Below are positions 1 through 8,072 of a stretch of DNA of 32,140 nt, one piece after another. A model generated the notes under the pieces. It did no database searches. It saw only the letters and a program-made list of their open reading frames with translations, and was not told the origin of the DNA. Positions within the stretch are counted from its first letter, which is position 1; the number at the start of each line of letters is the position of its first letter. The DNA comes from Prevotella micans DSM 21469 = JCM 16134. Its GTDB lineage: Bacteria; Bacteroidota; Bacteroidia; Bacteroidales; Bacteroidaceae. The stretch covers positions 1 to 32,140 of the forward strand of contig NZ_BAKH01000032.1 of NCBI RefSeq assembly GCF_000614105.1. Reading direction: 5' to 3'. The position numbers were made by a program, and so were the translations under genes.

Positions 1-14
1 CTGTTTCACGGTGG

Positions 15-46
15 CAAAGGTATATTAATCAATTTGTTTGAGCAAA
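15..46 (-). promoter_or_regulatory. Bacteroidetes-type promoter reading leftward out of the window
   Basis: On the minus strand TTTG (46-43) is followed after 20 bases by TACCTTTG (22-15), a full match to the -33/-7 consensus of the Bacteroidetes primary sigma factor. Transcription would start near position 8 and leave the window to the left, so a leftward gene probably begins just outside. Confidence 0.6.
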
Positions 47-125
47 TATATTGCAAAAAGAACCGTATAAGCATTCTATCCCCTGCCGCTTAATTAAAGT
101 AAGATTAAGGTTATAAGAGATACAC

Positions 126-163
126 TAAAAAAGCCGACAACTGGCATGAAGCTAGTTGCCGGC
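126..163 (-). terminator. Intrinsic terminator of the EF-G-like gene
   Basis: Minus-strand hairpin with a 10-bp stem (GCCGGCAACT pairing with AGTTGTCGGC, one G-U pair) followed directly by six T. It lies about 40 bases after the stop codon of the leftward EF-G-like gene. Confidence 0.85.
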
Positions 164-202
164 AAAACAAACTTTATTACTTAATAACAAATGGGTGTAT
201 GC

Positions 203-2365
203 TTATTCGTCGTCATCGTTTGCCTCAGCCTCATGTTTTGCAATGAGCTCCTGTTGCAGTTCGTTCGGAACGAGTTCGTAACTGGCAAATTTGGTTGTAA
301 AACTGGCTCGGCCTCCAGTGAGCGAGCTAAGTGAAATACTGTAGTTAGCCAACTCCTTGAGTGGAATCTTGGCCTGGAGTTTCTGATATCCTGCTTCACT
401 ATCCATTCCCATAATCATGGCACGACGTCCTTGTAAATCACTCATCACGTCGCCCATATAATCGCCCGGAACGAATACCTCAAGGTCGTAAATGGGCTCG
501 AGAATCTTTGGGCCAGCCTGTTTGAAAGCATCCGAGAATGCGTGACGAGCAGCGAGGGTGAAGGATAGTTCGTTGGAATCTACAGGATGCATCTTTCCAT
601 CGTAAACAATCACTCTTACATCACGGGCATAGCTGCCGGTGAGCGGGCCGCGTTCCATACAGTCCATAACTCCTTTGAGTATTGCAGGCATGAAACGAGC
701 GTCGATGGCACCGCCTACAACCGAGTTGAGGAACACGAGCTTACCTCCCCATGGAAGGTCTTTTTCCTCACGGCTCTTGATATTCATTTTAAATTCCTGT
801 CCGCCCAGCTTGTAGGATGTCGGGTCGGGCATCCCTTCGGCATAAGGCTCAACAATTAGATGAACCTCGCCAAACTGTCCGGCTCCTCCGCTCTGCTTCT
901 TATGGCGATATTCGGCTTTGGCCTGTTTGGTTATAGTTTCGCGATAGGGTATCTTGGGTTCTTTGAACACTACTTGTAGCTTCTCATTGTTTTCTAGGCG
1001 CCATTTGAGAGTTCGGAGATGGAATTCACCTTGTCCGTGAACAATAACTTGACGTAGCTCCTTGCTTTGTTCGATAACCCATGTCGGGTCTTCCTGTCGC
1101 ATACGTAGCAGGGCAGCCATAAGTTTTTCGGTGTCCTGAGAGTTTGCAGCCTCAATGGCGCGAGAATATTTCGAGTTAGGATATTTAATGAAATCGAATC
1201 GTTCTTCGGTTCCTTTTCCATTTAGTGTATTACCGGTTTTCACATCTTTGAGCTTCACGGTGCATCCCAGGTCGCCAGCGTTGAGTTGGTCAACGGGAAT
1301 ACGGTTGGCTCCAGCGCAAGCATAAATTTGTCCAATTCGTTCTTTCGATCCGCGGTCGGCATTGGTCAGGTCGTCGCCAGGCTTAATACTTCCGCTCATC
1401 ACCTTGAAGTAACTCACTTCGCCGATGTGTGGTTCGAGTCCGGTTTTGAAAAAATAGATTGATTGCGGTCCGTTACTGTCTGGTGTTACTTCCTCGCCTC
1501 GTGTGTTATGAAGCTTTGGCATTTCGCTTACGAATGGCACCACATTACCTAAAAATTCCATGAGTCGACGCACACCCATGTCTTTTCCGGCACAAACGCA
1601 GAACACTGGGAAGATTGAACGCGTGATAAGTCCTTTACGGATGCCTTCTCGGAGTTCGTCCTCAGTTAGTGACTCGGCTTCGAAGAATTTCTCCATCAAT
1701 CCTTCGTCGTTTTCAGCAGCTGCTTCAACAAGGGCTCTGTGAAGTTCCTGAGCTTTGTCCATTTCCTCGGCCGGAATATCCTCGATTATCGGAGTTCCGC
1801 CTTCTTCTTTCCAGCTGTATTTCTTCATCAGAAGAACATCTATAATGCTGTTGAATCCAGGACCTGTACTGATGGGGTACTGAATTTCGATGCACTTCGA
1901 ACCGTAGATGTCGCGCATATTATTCATCACGTTATCGAAGTCGCATTTGTCGGAGTCCAGCTGATTAACCAGGAATATAACTGGCTTGTCGAGTTTCTCG
2001 GTGTAACGGAAACAGTTTTGCGTACCCACTTCAGGCCCATACTGGCCATTAATTAGGATAACAGCCTGGTCGGTGACATTGAGCGCAGTGATTGCACCAC
2101 CTACAAAGTCATCGCTTCCCGGACAGTCGATGATGTTGAGTTTCTTGTTGTTCCATTCGACGTGGAAAACAGTTGGGAACACGGAGTAACCATATTCCTG
2201 CTCCACCGGAAAGTAATCACTTACTGTGTTCTTTGCTTCAACTGTTCCGCGGCGTTTAATGATGCCGGCTCCGAACAACATACTTTCGGCAAGAGTGGTC
2301 TTGCCGCTACCCGCACTGCCAAGCAGTGCAATGTTCTTGATTTCGTTTGTTTGATAAACCTTCAT
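203..2365 (-). CDS. EF-G-like translation factor GTPase (FusA2-type)
   Basis: A 721-residue translational GTPase of the elongation factor G family, belonging to the divergent second copy common in Bacteroidetes rather than the main fusA. Visible G motifs are GSAGSGKT near residue 17 (P-loop), DCPGSDDF (G3) and NQLD in place of the usual NKxD (G4). The C-terminal half carries EF-G domain III-V features such as GQGEFHL and the KQSGGAGQFG segment. The family acts on the ribosome, but the specific role of this paralogue is not settled. I chose the ATG at 2365 (MKVYQTNEIKN) because this is how relatives start; a TTG two codons upstream extends the frame but is unlikely. The gene stands alone, divergent from hemW, with its own terminator and an attenuator-like hairpin in the leader. 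The frame is intact. Confidence 0.92.
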   Translation of the reverse strand: MKVYQTNEIKNIALLGSAGSGKTTLAESMLFGAGIIKRRGTVEAKNTVSDYFPVEQEYGYSVFPTVFHVEWNNKKLNIIDCPGSDDFVGGAITALNVTDQAVILINGQYGPEVGTQNCFRYTEKLDKPVIFLVNQLDSDKCDFDNVMNNMRDIYGSKCIEIQYPISTGPGFNSIIDVLLMKKYSWKEEGGTPIIEDIPAEEMDKAQELHRALVEAAAENDEGLMEKFFEAESLTEDELREGIRKGLITRSIFPVFCVCAGKDMGVRRLMEFLGNVVPFVSEMPKLHNTRGEEVTPDSNGPQSIYFFKTGLEPHIGEVSYFKVMSGSIKPGDDLTNADRGSKERIGQIYACAGANRIPVDQLNAGDLGCTVKLKDVKTGNTLNGKGTEERFDFIKYPNSKYSRAIEAANSQDTEKLMAALLRMRQEDPTWVIEQSKELRQVIVHGQGEFHLRTLKWRLENNEKLQVVFKEPKIPYRETITKQAKAEYRHKKQSGGAGQFGEVHLIVEPYAEGMPDPTSYKLGGQEFKMNIKSREEKDLPWGGKLVFLNSVVGGAIDARFMPAILKGVMDCMERGPLTGSYARDVRVIVYDGKMHPVDSNELSFTLAARHAFSDAFKQAGPKILEPIYDLEVFVPGDYMGDVMSDLQGRRAMIMGMDSEAGYQKLQAKIPLKELANYSISLSSLTGGRASFTTKFASYELVPNELQQELIAKHEAEANDDDE

Positions 2366-2413
2366 ATCCAAGATAGATTTAAGTGAATATTAAATATGGA
2401 TGCTTTTGGTTGC

Positions 2414-2454
2414 AAAAAAACAGGCCTCAAAGGCCTGATTTCTTACGGAGGCCT
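2414..2454 (-). promoter_or_regulatory. Attenuator-like leader of the EF-G-like gene
   Basis: On the minus strand CAGGCCT-TTG-AGGCCTG (2437-2421) is followed by seven T (2420-2414), a textbook intrinsic terminator located 49 bases before the start codon of the gene it would precede. A third AGGCCT at 2449-2454 is self-complementary and can pair with the first terminator arm, giving a mutually exclusive alternative structure. No leftward gene lies upstream that would need terminating, so leader attenuation is the likeliest reading. This is inference from sequence only. Confidence 0.45.
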
Positions 2455-2524
2455 AAGATAGATATTTCAGTCGAGAGAGTTGCTCACTATCAAAAGCTCG
2501 AAGTTATTTTTTAGAACAAATTAG

Positions 2525-2532
2525 TAATTTTG
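2525..2532 (+). promoter_or_regulatory. -7 element of the hemW promoter
   Basis: TAATTTTG matches TAnnTTTG, 32 bases before the hemW start codon. No clear TTTG is seen at -33, only a T-rich stretch. Confidence 0.55.
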
Positions 2533-2564
2533 CGTCCTATCTTTTCCCATTCTTTATTGTTTTC

Positions 2565-3707
2565 ATGTCTGGATTATATCTCCACATTCCTTTCTGTGCA
2601 AGTCGCTGTATCTATTGCGGATTCTATTCCACGGTTCATCCAAAAGGCCACATTGGAATAAATATCCAGGAGCGATATATTTCTGCACTTTGCACTGAAC
2701 TAAACCTACGCCGAAACTATCTGGCTAACGAGTCGCTTAGCACGATATATCTTGGCGGAGGAACTCCATCGCAACTGTTGCCCTCGCAACTGGAGCGAAT
2801 CTTCTATAATATATATGAGGTGTACGGTTGCCGATTTGACGACATGGAAATAACAATGGAATGCAACCCTGACGATATAACCATCGGGTTCGCTAACAGT
2901 CTCAAGGCTTTGCCCGTGAACCGAATCTCCATGGGCGCACAAACCTTTTCAGACCAGCGATTGCAATTCCTTCGCCGACGACATACATCTGCCGACGTTC
3001 GACGAGCAATCAATCTACTGCGCACAGTTGCAGGAATCGACAATATATCGCTCGACCTTATGTTTGGATTCCCTTCTGAAACGCTAGAAGAATGGAGAGA
3101 CGATGTCGACACTGCACTTTCGCTCGAAGTGGAACATATATCGGCCTACAGCTTGATGTTCGAAGAAGATACGCCGCTTTATCGTATGCTCGAAAGAGGT
3201 GAGACGAGCGAAATTGACGATGAGCTCTATCGCAGAATGTATAATCTGCTAATCGACAACCTCACCGCAGCCGGCTACGAACACTACGAAATAAGCAATT
3301 TCGCACAACCCCACCGTCGCTCACGTCATAACAGTTCATATTGGAGCGGAGTGCCCTACATAGGTATCGGCACAGCAGCCCATTCTTTCGACACGAATTC
3401 GAGACAGTGGAATGTAGCCGACATCAATCAATACATCTCCGCACTCGAAAACAACCGCCTGCCTATCGAAGGGCGTGAAGAACTCGATGCCAAGCTACAA
3501 TATAACGACCTCATAACAACTGCTCTCCGAACCAGTGAAGGTATCGACCTAACAAAACTCTCGCCGGCCAACCGGGATTATCTGCTAACGTGCGCCGAAC
3601 CGCATATACATAGCCGCCGGCTCGCACTCGGTAATAATAGCCTAACGCTAACCCGCGAAGGCATCTACATAAGCGACTCTATAATGGCCGACCTTATGGC
3701 TGTTTAA
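2565..3707 (+). CDS. hemW: Radical SAM heme chaperone HemW
   Basis: A 380-residue radical SAM protein. The N-terminus LYLHIPFCASRCIYCGF carries the CxxxCxxC cluster ligands at residues 11, 15 and 18. It is followed by the glycine-rich TIYLGGGTPSQL motif and, later, the NISLDLMFGFP and EHYEISNFA segments typical of HemN/HemW proteins. HemW was long annotated as an oxygen-independent coproporphyrinogen III oxidase, but members of this length starting at this point are now regarded as heme-binding chaperones that insert heme into target proteins. The frame is intact. A -7 element lies 32 bases upstream, and a small membrane-protein gene follows after 14 bases, so the two are probably co-transcribed. 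Confidence 0.92.
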   Translation: MSGLYLHIPFCASRCIYCGFYSTVHPKGHIGINIQERYISALCTELNLRRNYLANESLSTIYLGGGTPSQLLPSQLERIFYNIYEVYGCRFDDMEITMECNPDDITIGFANSLKALPVNRISMGAQTFSDQRLQFLRRRHTSADVRRAINLLRTVAGIDNISLDLMFGFPSETLEEWRDDVDTALSLEVEHISAYSLMFEEDTPLYRMLERGETSEIDDELYRRMYNLLIDNLTAAGYEHYEISNFAQPHRRSRHNSSYWSGVPYIGIGTAAHSFDTNSRQWNVADINQYISALENNRLPIEGREELDAKLQYNDLITTALRTSEGIDLTKLSPANRDYLLTCAEPHIHSRRLALGNNSLTLTREGIYISDSIMADLMAV

Positions 3708-3721
3708 CAAAACATAGAATT

Positions 3722-4045
3722 ATGGACAACAACGAATTTGAAAAAATCTGGGAAACCAACCGGGACAAAATCCTTGCAAACGATAGCGACTATCAACGAA
3801 TATTGAAAAGCTACACGGCATGGACGTGGGCCGATTATATCATCTTCATCGGCGGCTTCATTATCTGTGAACAGTTCATGCCCTCCATTTCCGAAAGCAT
3901 TGTTCTTCAATATCTGCTAGCTCTCGCAGGAATGATTCTCATTTGGCTAGGCTATCGTCTCCTGCGAAGTCAACTCATAGGCAAGAAAACTCTACAACAA
4001 GCCGAACAAGAAGCAAAGGAACGCTATCGCCAAAGCCTCCATTAG
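3722..4045 (+). CDS. Small two-helix membrane protein, unknown function
   Basis: A 107-residue protein that I do not recognise. A charged N-terminal segment of about 35 residues is followed by two hydrophobic stretches (about residues 37-55, YIIFIGGFIICEQF, and 63-81, LQYLLALAGMILIWLGY). A lysine/glutamine/glutamate-rich tail, probably helical and cytoplasmic, ends the protein. It begins 14 bases after hemW, which suggests one transcript. A 10-bp palindrome AGAACGTTCT followed by five T right after the stop may be a weak terminator. The ORF is real judging by its position, sense-strand orientation and plausible hydrophobic layout; function cannot be inferred. Confidence 0.72.
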   Translation: MDNNEFEKIWETNRDKILANDSDYQRILKSYTAWTWADYIIFIGGFIICEQFMPSISESIVLQYLLALAGMILIWLGYRLLRSQLIGKKTLQQAEQEAKERYRQSLH

Positions 4046-4252
4046 AACGTTCTTTTTACAATAATGTTTGCCCGAATAATCTGATTAAGTAACTCTTAAA
4101 CTTTCCGTCCGGTGATATTCAACCTAGTATATCCGGGGCACATGGAGTACAAGTGCAAAATATAATGATGCGAACATTCGTCCCTTTGTACGGTACTAAA
4201 TAGAATGTCAATAGAACATTTGAAAAATAATCAGTTTCTGACACGAGGATTG
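4046..4252. other. Noncoding stretch before the repeat array
   Basis: No convincing ORF, RNA gene or full promoter is seen. Near its end the sequence shows fragments resembling the downstream repeat, which may be a decayed outer copy. Confidence 0.4.
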
Positions 4253-4580
4253 CTAGAAACACTGTTTCTAACGACTTTCAAAACCGAATCAACCTAGAAA
4301 CACTGTTTCTAGCGACTTTCAAAACCGAATCAGACTGGAAACACTGTTTCTAGCAATTTTCAAAACCGAATCAGACTGGAAACACTGTTTCTAGCAATTT
4401 TCAAAACTGAATCAGACTGGAAACACTGTTTCTAGCAATTTTCAAAACTGAATCAGACTAGAAACAGCGTTTCTAGCGATTTTCAAAACTGAATCAGGCT
4501 GGAAACACTGTTTCTAACGACTTTCAAAACCGAATCAGACTGGAAACACTGTTTCTAGCGATTTTCAAAATGAAATCAGC
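4253..4580. repeat. Tandem array A: eight 41-bp units each with a hairpin/palindrome
   Basis: Eight consecutive units start at 4253, 4294, 4335, 4376, 4417, 4458, 4499 and 4540, with no length change. Each opens with an inverted repeat of 8-bp arms around three bases (CTAGAAAC-ACT-GTTTCTAG in unit 2), then an AT-rich linker containing TTTTCAAAAC. Units 4 and 5 are identical. Most substitutions keep the hairpin: CTG for CTA in the left arm gives a G-U pair in RNA, and the loop changes in unit 6. Because 41 is not a multiple of three and the frames are closed, the array is not coding. A decayed ninth copy may follow at about 4581-4612. The array lies between a convergent-free gap and the promoter of the DUF6261 gene. 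Confidence 0.93.
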
Positions 4581-4611
4581 CAGAAGAACTGTACTTTCGA
4601 GAACTTTCCGA

Positions 4612-4619
4612 TAAATTTG
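4612..4619 (+). promoter_or_regulatory. Possible -7 element for the DUF6261 gene
   Basis: TAAATTTG matches TAnnTTTG, but no -33 TTTG is seen at the right spacing and the leader would be about 130 bases. If real, it places array A upstream of the transcript rather than inside it. Confidence 0.35.
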
Positions 4620-4754
4620 CAACAAGAAACACAGTCCACCACGGAGAAACAACAAAGAAACTATCTCTCCACACTGTATTTCCATTAAAATAATGAATAT
4701 ACCTAAACGCCGACAGCAGTAGGCAGATATTAATTTTTAAAAATCATTTCAGAT

Positions 4755-5624
4755 ATGAAGCAGATTCAAAAAATCAGTCTTGAAAGACTAGCCAACGGAG
4801 CTCATTTTCTGTTCTTAACCAACGCGCATAAACGTGCTACGGCCAACGCGGGGGTGAAAGACAAAGTTGTTAACGAATTGCACGCCCTCGAAATGGCCTT
4901 GAAAGAAGAAGACAGAATTCTGGCCACATCGCAGAAAAGCCCTCTTTCTGACGAAATCAAGAACGCCGACCGCCAACGCGACAAAATCTATCGCGGCATC
5001 GAAAAAGCCTTAAACGCTTTTATGCTCTTCCCCAACGAGGAAACCGTGAATGCGGCTAAAGAGGTGAAACGAATCATGAAAGCTCATAACATTAAAACCA
5101 GCATGCAGCTCGACCGCGAAACGGGTATGTTGCTCAATTTGATTGGCGATTTTGAAAACAAATGCCAAGCCGAAATAGCCAAACTGGGATTAACTACAAC
5201 CGTGGTCGAACTAAAAACGGTTAACAACAAACTCATTGGCGTAACCGAAGACCGTCTTAAAGGCAGTATTGCCGTAATTGTTGGCGACCTTAAACGCGCT
5301 CGCAACCAAAGCGATGAGGCCTATCGCGCACTTGTTCTAAAAATCAATGCTCTTGCAGTTGTAGAAGGCGATGCGCCCTACGCGCAATTCATCGACCTTA
5401 TGAATGCCGAAATAAAGCATTACAAGGAGGATGCCGTTATTCATAAAAAGAAGAAAGACAACGAAAAACCCGGCGACGATAAAAAGAAACCCGGTGATGA
5501 CAAAAAGCCATCCGACCCCAAAAAACCCAATGACCCCAAGAAACCATCCGACCCGAAGAAACCCGACGACGGTAAAACTCCCAAACCCGGTCGCGAAGAA
5601 GACCCCGGCGAAGACCAAGTATAA
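4755..5624 (+). CDS. DUF6261-like protein with K/P/D-rich tail
   Basis: A 289-residue protein without signal peptide or membrane segments. The N-terminus (MKQIQKISLERLANGAHFLF) and the helical body resemble the DUF6261 proteins of Bacteroidetes, whose function is unknown; this family call is from memory of the pattern. Residues about 30-230 look mostly alpha-helical, with many alternating charged and hydrophobic residues. From about residue 232 the chain becomes a low-complexity tail of lysine, proline and aspartate built from DPKKP-type repeats (KKPSDPKKPNDPKKP), ending in an acidic segment. The tail may be a linker or a binding surface, and its repeated DNA may vary in length between strains. 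The gene stands alone, preceded by the 41-bp repeat array and followed by a strong terminator. Confidence 0.7.
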   Translation: MKQIQKISLERLANGAHFLFLTNAHKRATANAGVKDKVVNELHALEMALKEEDRILATSQKSPLSDEIKNADRQRDKIYRGIEKALNAFMLFPNEETVNAAKEVKRIMKAHNIKTSMQLDRETGMLLNLIGDFENKCQAEIAKLGLTTTVVELKTVNNKLIGVTEDRLKGSIAVIVGDLKRARNQSDEAYRALVLKINALAVVEGDAPYAQFIDLMNAEIKHYKEDAVIHKKKKDNEKPGDDKKKPGDDKKPSDPKKPNDPKKPSDPKKPDDGKTPKPGREEDPGEDQV

Positions 5625-5651
5625 AAGAAACTCGTTTATAAATCAATCAAA

Positions 5652-5697
5652 AGCCCTGCACGCATCCATCTCGGAGCGCGCAGGGCTCGCCGTTTTA
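5652..5697. terminator. Bidirectional terminator between convergent genes
   Basis: AGCCCTGC (5652-5659) pairs with GCAGGGCT (5680-5687). On the plus strand a T-rich stretch follows after a few bases, and on the minus strand the stem runs straight into TTTT. It can serve both the DUF6261 gene and the leftward acyltransferase. Confidence 0.75.
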
Positions 5698-5727
5698 TAT
5701 TTGTTCGATTTAGTAAGAATTGTTTTT

Positions 5728-6855
5728 TCAACTACTACTTCGTCCGCCTGTAAGCAACGAGAGGAGCGATGAGAAAAAACGGTTCAGAATACAGTGGAAC
5801 AGTGCGCCCACAAGAAAGAGAACTGCGGGAGTGAAAAAATAGCAAATCGCCATTTGAACGTTGCCGGACGGATTGAGAATACCCGACTTGAAAAGCGAAA
5901 TAATAATCCCAAGAGCCAATGTATGATAAGCAAACACAAAAAAACAGGCATCGGTGAGGATGGAAGGTAGCTGCTTGTAACGTCCACTTTGAATCGTGCG
6001 TGTTACGAGAGATATCGATAGCACGATGAGCGCGGCATACATAAGATTGTACATACCGAACTGTTTGAAGAATATCGCAAACAACAATCCACCCAGTAAG
6101 AAGGGACGGAACAGGGCGGTGAAGTCGGTTTTGTTGATTCCGAAATAAGCTCCGAAGCCAAAGAAAGCGAAAGCCTGCGGATTGAGTCCGGGGACGGAGG
6201 GAATATGGTCGGCCGCTAAAAGCAAGGCACAAAGAACAATGATAGCTATCGGCTTTTTGAATGACGATAACCACCGCAGACTCCAGAAAATTACGGGCGA
6301 AAGAATGACTAGAATTATCAGGTCGCGCACGAACCACATTGTTATATCCAAAGGTGCAGCTATTCCACCTTGGTTGCAGATAAGACTAATGTCCCAGAAA
6401 GAAAGCAGGAAATCAGTTATCCCGAATTGAGCGATAGGTTTGCCGATGGCGGAAGTCCATCCCGACTGCAGTTGTTCGGCTACGAAAAGGGCCACAAGGA
6501 ATATTGCGTTCCACATAACGTAGGGCACGAGGAGCGAGCGAGTACGGCTACGCAACTTATCAAAATAATCTTTCTTCGAAAAGTCCGAACCTTTGAAGAA
6601 CAAGAGTCCGCTGATGAAAAAGAAAAACGGATTCGCAAGTGGAGCAAGCGAACCCGACAGGAAGTCTATTATATTTCCTAACGACAACGATATACTGGCC
6701 AAATGAAGGAATGGAGTGTCGAGCAAGGCCGGATTCCACGCGGAACTAATTCCTCGGAAATCCGAATGGATAAAAAGAACGAACACTACCAAAGGGAATC
6801 GCAGAAAACTAATCACCTGCGACTGCACGCTGGCAGTGTTCATTTGTATAATCAT
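5728..6855 (-). CDS. Acyltransferase-3 family membrane protein
   Basis: A 375-residue integral membrane protein of the acyltransferase-3 (OafA/NolL-like) family, which moves acyl groups such as acetyl onto sugars or other envelope molecules. Near the N-terminus the family motif R-x10-H is present (Arg19, His30, in FLRFPLVVFVLFIHSD). About ten hydrophobic helices follow, with further family-like segments LWFVRDLIIL and FFFISGLLFFKG. The start could be residue 1 (MIIQ) or the Met four codons later (MNTAS). It begins 8 bases after the flavodiiron gene and is the last gene of that leftward operon. The acceptor is unknown; no glycan cluster surrounds it. The long ORF in another frame of the same strand (5735-6337) is a shadow. 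Confidence 0.82.
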   Translation of the reverse strand: MIIQMNTASVQSQVISFLRFPLVVFVLFIHSDFRGISSAWNPALLDTPFLHLASISLSLGNIIDFLSGSLAPLANPFFFFISGLLFFKGSDFSKKDYFDKLRSRTRSLLVPYVMWNAIFLVALFVAEQLQSGWTSAIGKPIAQFGITDFLLSFWDISLICNQGGIAAPLDITMWFVRDLIILVILSPVIFWSLRWLSSFKKPIAIIVLCALLLAADHIPSVPGLNPQAFAFFGFGAYFGINKTDFTALFRPFLLGGLLFAIFFKQFGMYNLMYAALIVLSISLVTRTIQSGRYKQLPSILTDACFFVFAYHTLALGIIISLFKSGILNPSGNVQMAICYFFTPAVLFLVGALFHCILNRFFSSLLSLLTGGRSSS

Positions 6856-6863
6856 AAGCCTTC

Positions 6864-8054
6864 TTAGGCCTGGAGCAGTTTGAGCGCCATTTCACGACCA
6901 AGGCGTTCACATTCCGCTTTAACCTCGGGTGTTAGAGCCTGTTTCATCTCAACAGGTTCGCCCACCTGTTCGAAGTGTAGCCGCTTTTCGTTCCATTCGC
7001 CGATTGCATTGACGGCCTTACTAGCCCAGGCATAGGAGCCGAACCATCCGATTAGATGATTCTTCACATCGTGGTTAGCTATCTCGGATAGGAGCACGTC
7101 CATCTCATGATAAAGCCCGGTATTATATGTTGGAGCGCCGACAATGAGTCCACGGAACTTGAACACATCGCGAATAATGTAGCTGTGGTGAGTTTTGGAA
7201 ACATTGTATATCACGATGTCTTTCACTCCAGCAAGCGACGCAGCGCGAGCAATATGTTCGGCCATACGTTCGGTATTGCCATACATGGTTCCGTAGCAGA
7301 TAACGAGGCCGGACGAAGTCTCATATTTCGACATGCGGTCGTACATCTCAACGACTTTCTCAACATGTTGGTGCCACACCGGTCCGTGGGTAGAACAGAT
7401 GTAGTCAATGTGAATTCCGGCAAGTTTCTTGAGCGCGTTTTGCACCGGAATACCGTATTTGCCAACAATGTTCGAGTAGTAGCGCATCATTTCGTCCCAG
7501 CACCAATCGGTGTTTATTTCACTGTCGATAAGTCCACCGTTGAGAGCGCCGAAGCTACCGAATCCATCGCCCGAAAAGAGTATCGACTTCTGCCCTTCGC
7601 AAAGAGTCATCATTGTTTCGGGCCAGTGTACCATCGGCGTGAGGAAAAAGCGCAGTGTGTGGTGCCCGAGGTCGAGCGTATCGCCGTTCTTTATTTCGAG
7701 AGTATTTTCGCGTATGCCGTAGAATCCTGACATCATATCGAAGGTTTTCTTGTTTCCGATGACCTGAATATCAGGATAATATTTCCGAAGCAGAGCCAAA
7801 CCGCCCGAATGGTCGGGCTCCATGTGGTTAATCACGAGATAGTCTATTTTCCTATCGCCCAGAACCTCGTGGACATTCTCAATGAACTGCACGAAGAAGT
7901 CGACTTCCACTGCGTCTATTAGGCATACCTTGTCGTCGTCGATAAGATAAGAATTATAGCTCACACCGTTCGGTAGCGGCCACAGGCCTTCGAAGAGCGC
8001 TTTATTGCGGTCGTTAACGCCTACGTAGTAGACTTTGTCTGTTATTTCAATCAT
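6864..8054 (-). CDS. FprA-type flavodiiron protein (O2/NO reductase)
   Basis: A 396-residue cytoplasmic A-type flavoprotein. The N-terminal metallo-beta-lactamase domain carries the diiron ligands: His77, Glu79, Asp81 and His82 in NHMEPDHSGG, His143 in PMVHWPET, Asp163 in SGDGFGSFG and His223 in STHGPVW. The C-terminal flavodoxin domain begins near residue 248, with the FMN phosphate loop GTMYGNTERMA. Proteins of this class reduce oxygen to water and/or nitric oxide to nitrous oxide and protect strict anaerobes. Electrons come from a rubredoxin or similar carrier, none of which is encoded here. It has no C-terminal rubredoxin or NAD(P)H-reductase fusion. It follows a DUF4251 lipoprotein gene after 18 bases and precedes the acyltransferase by 8, so all are likely one transcript. 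Confidence 0.93.
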   Translation of the reverse strand: MIEITDKVYYVGVNDRNKALFEGLWPLPNGVSYNSYLIDDDKVCLIDAVEVDFFVQFIENVHEVLGDRKIDYLVINHMEPDHSGGLALLRKYYPDIQVIGNKKTFDMMSGFYGIRENTLEIKNGDTLDLGHHTLRFFLTPMVHWPETMMTLCEGQKSILFSGDGFGSFGALNGGLIDSEINTDWCWDEMMRYYSNIVGKYGIPVQNALKKLAGIHIDYICSTHGPVWHQHVEKVVEMYDRMSKYETSSGLVICYGTMYGNTERMAEHIARAASLAGVKDIVIYNVSKTHHSYIIRDVFKFRGLIVGAPTYNTGLYHEMDVLLSEIANHDVKNHLIGWFGSYAWASKAVNAIGEWNEKRLHFEQVGEPVEMKQALTPEVKAECERLGREMALKLLQA

Positions 8055-8072
8055 ATATACGTTTTATAAAGT

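Noticed and set aside
4253..4580. CRISPR array
   Set aside because: The whole 41-bp unit is conserved, including what would be spacers, and no cas gene is present.
5735..6337. 200-residue minus-strand ORF inside the acyltransferase gene
   Set aside because: It is a frame shadow; the other frame has the R-x10-H motif and regular membrane helices.
7107..7730. 207-residue plus-strand ORF opposite the flavodiiron gene
   Set aside because: The opposite strand carries all diiron ligands and the flavodoxin loop; this ORF has no features of its own.
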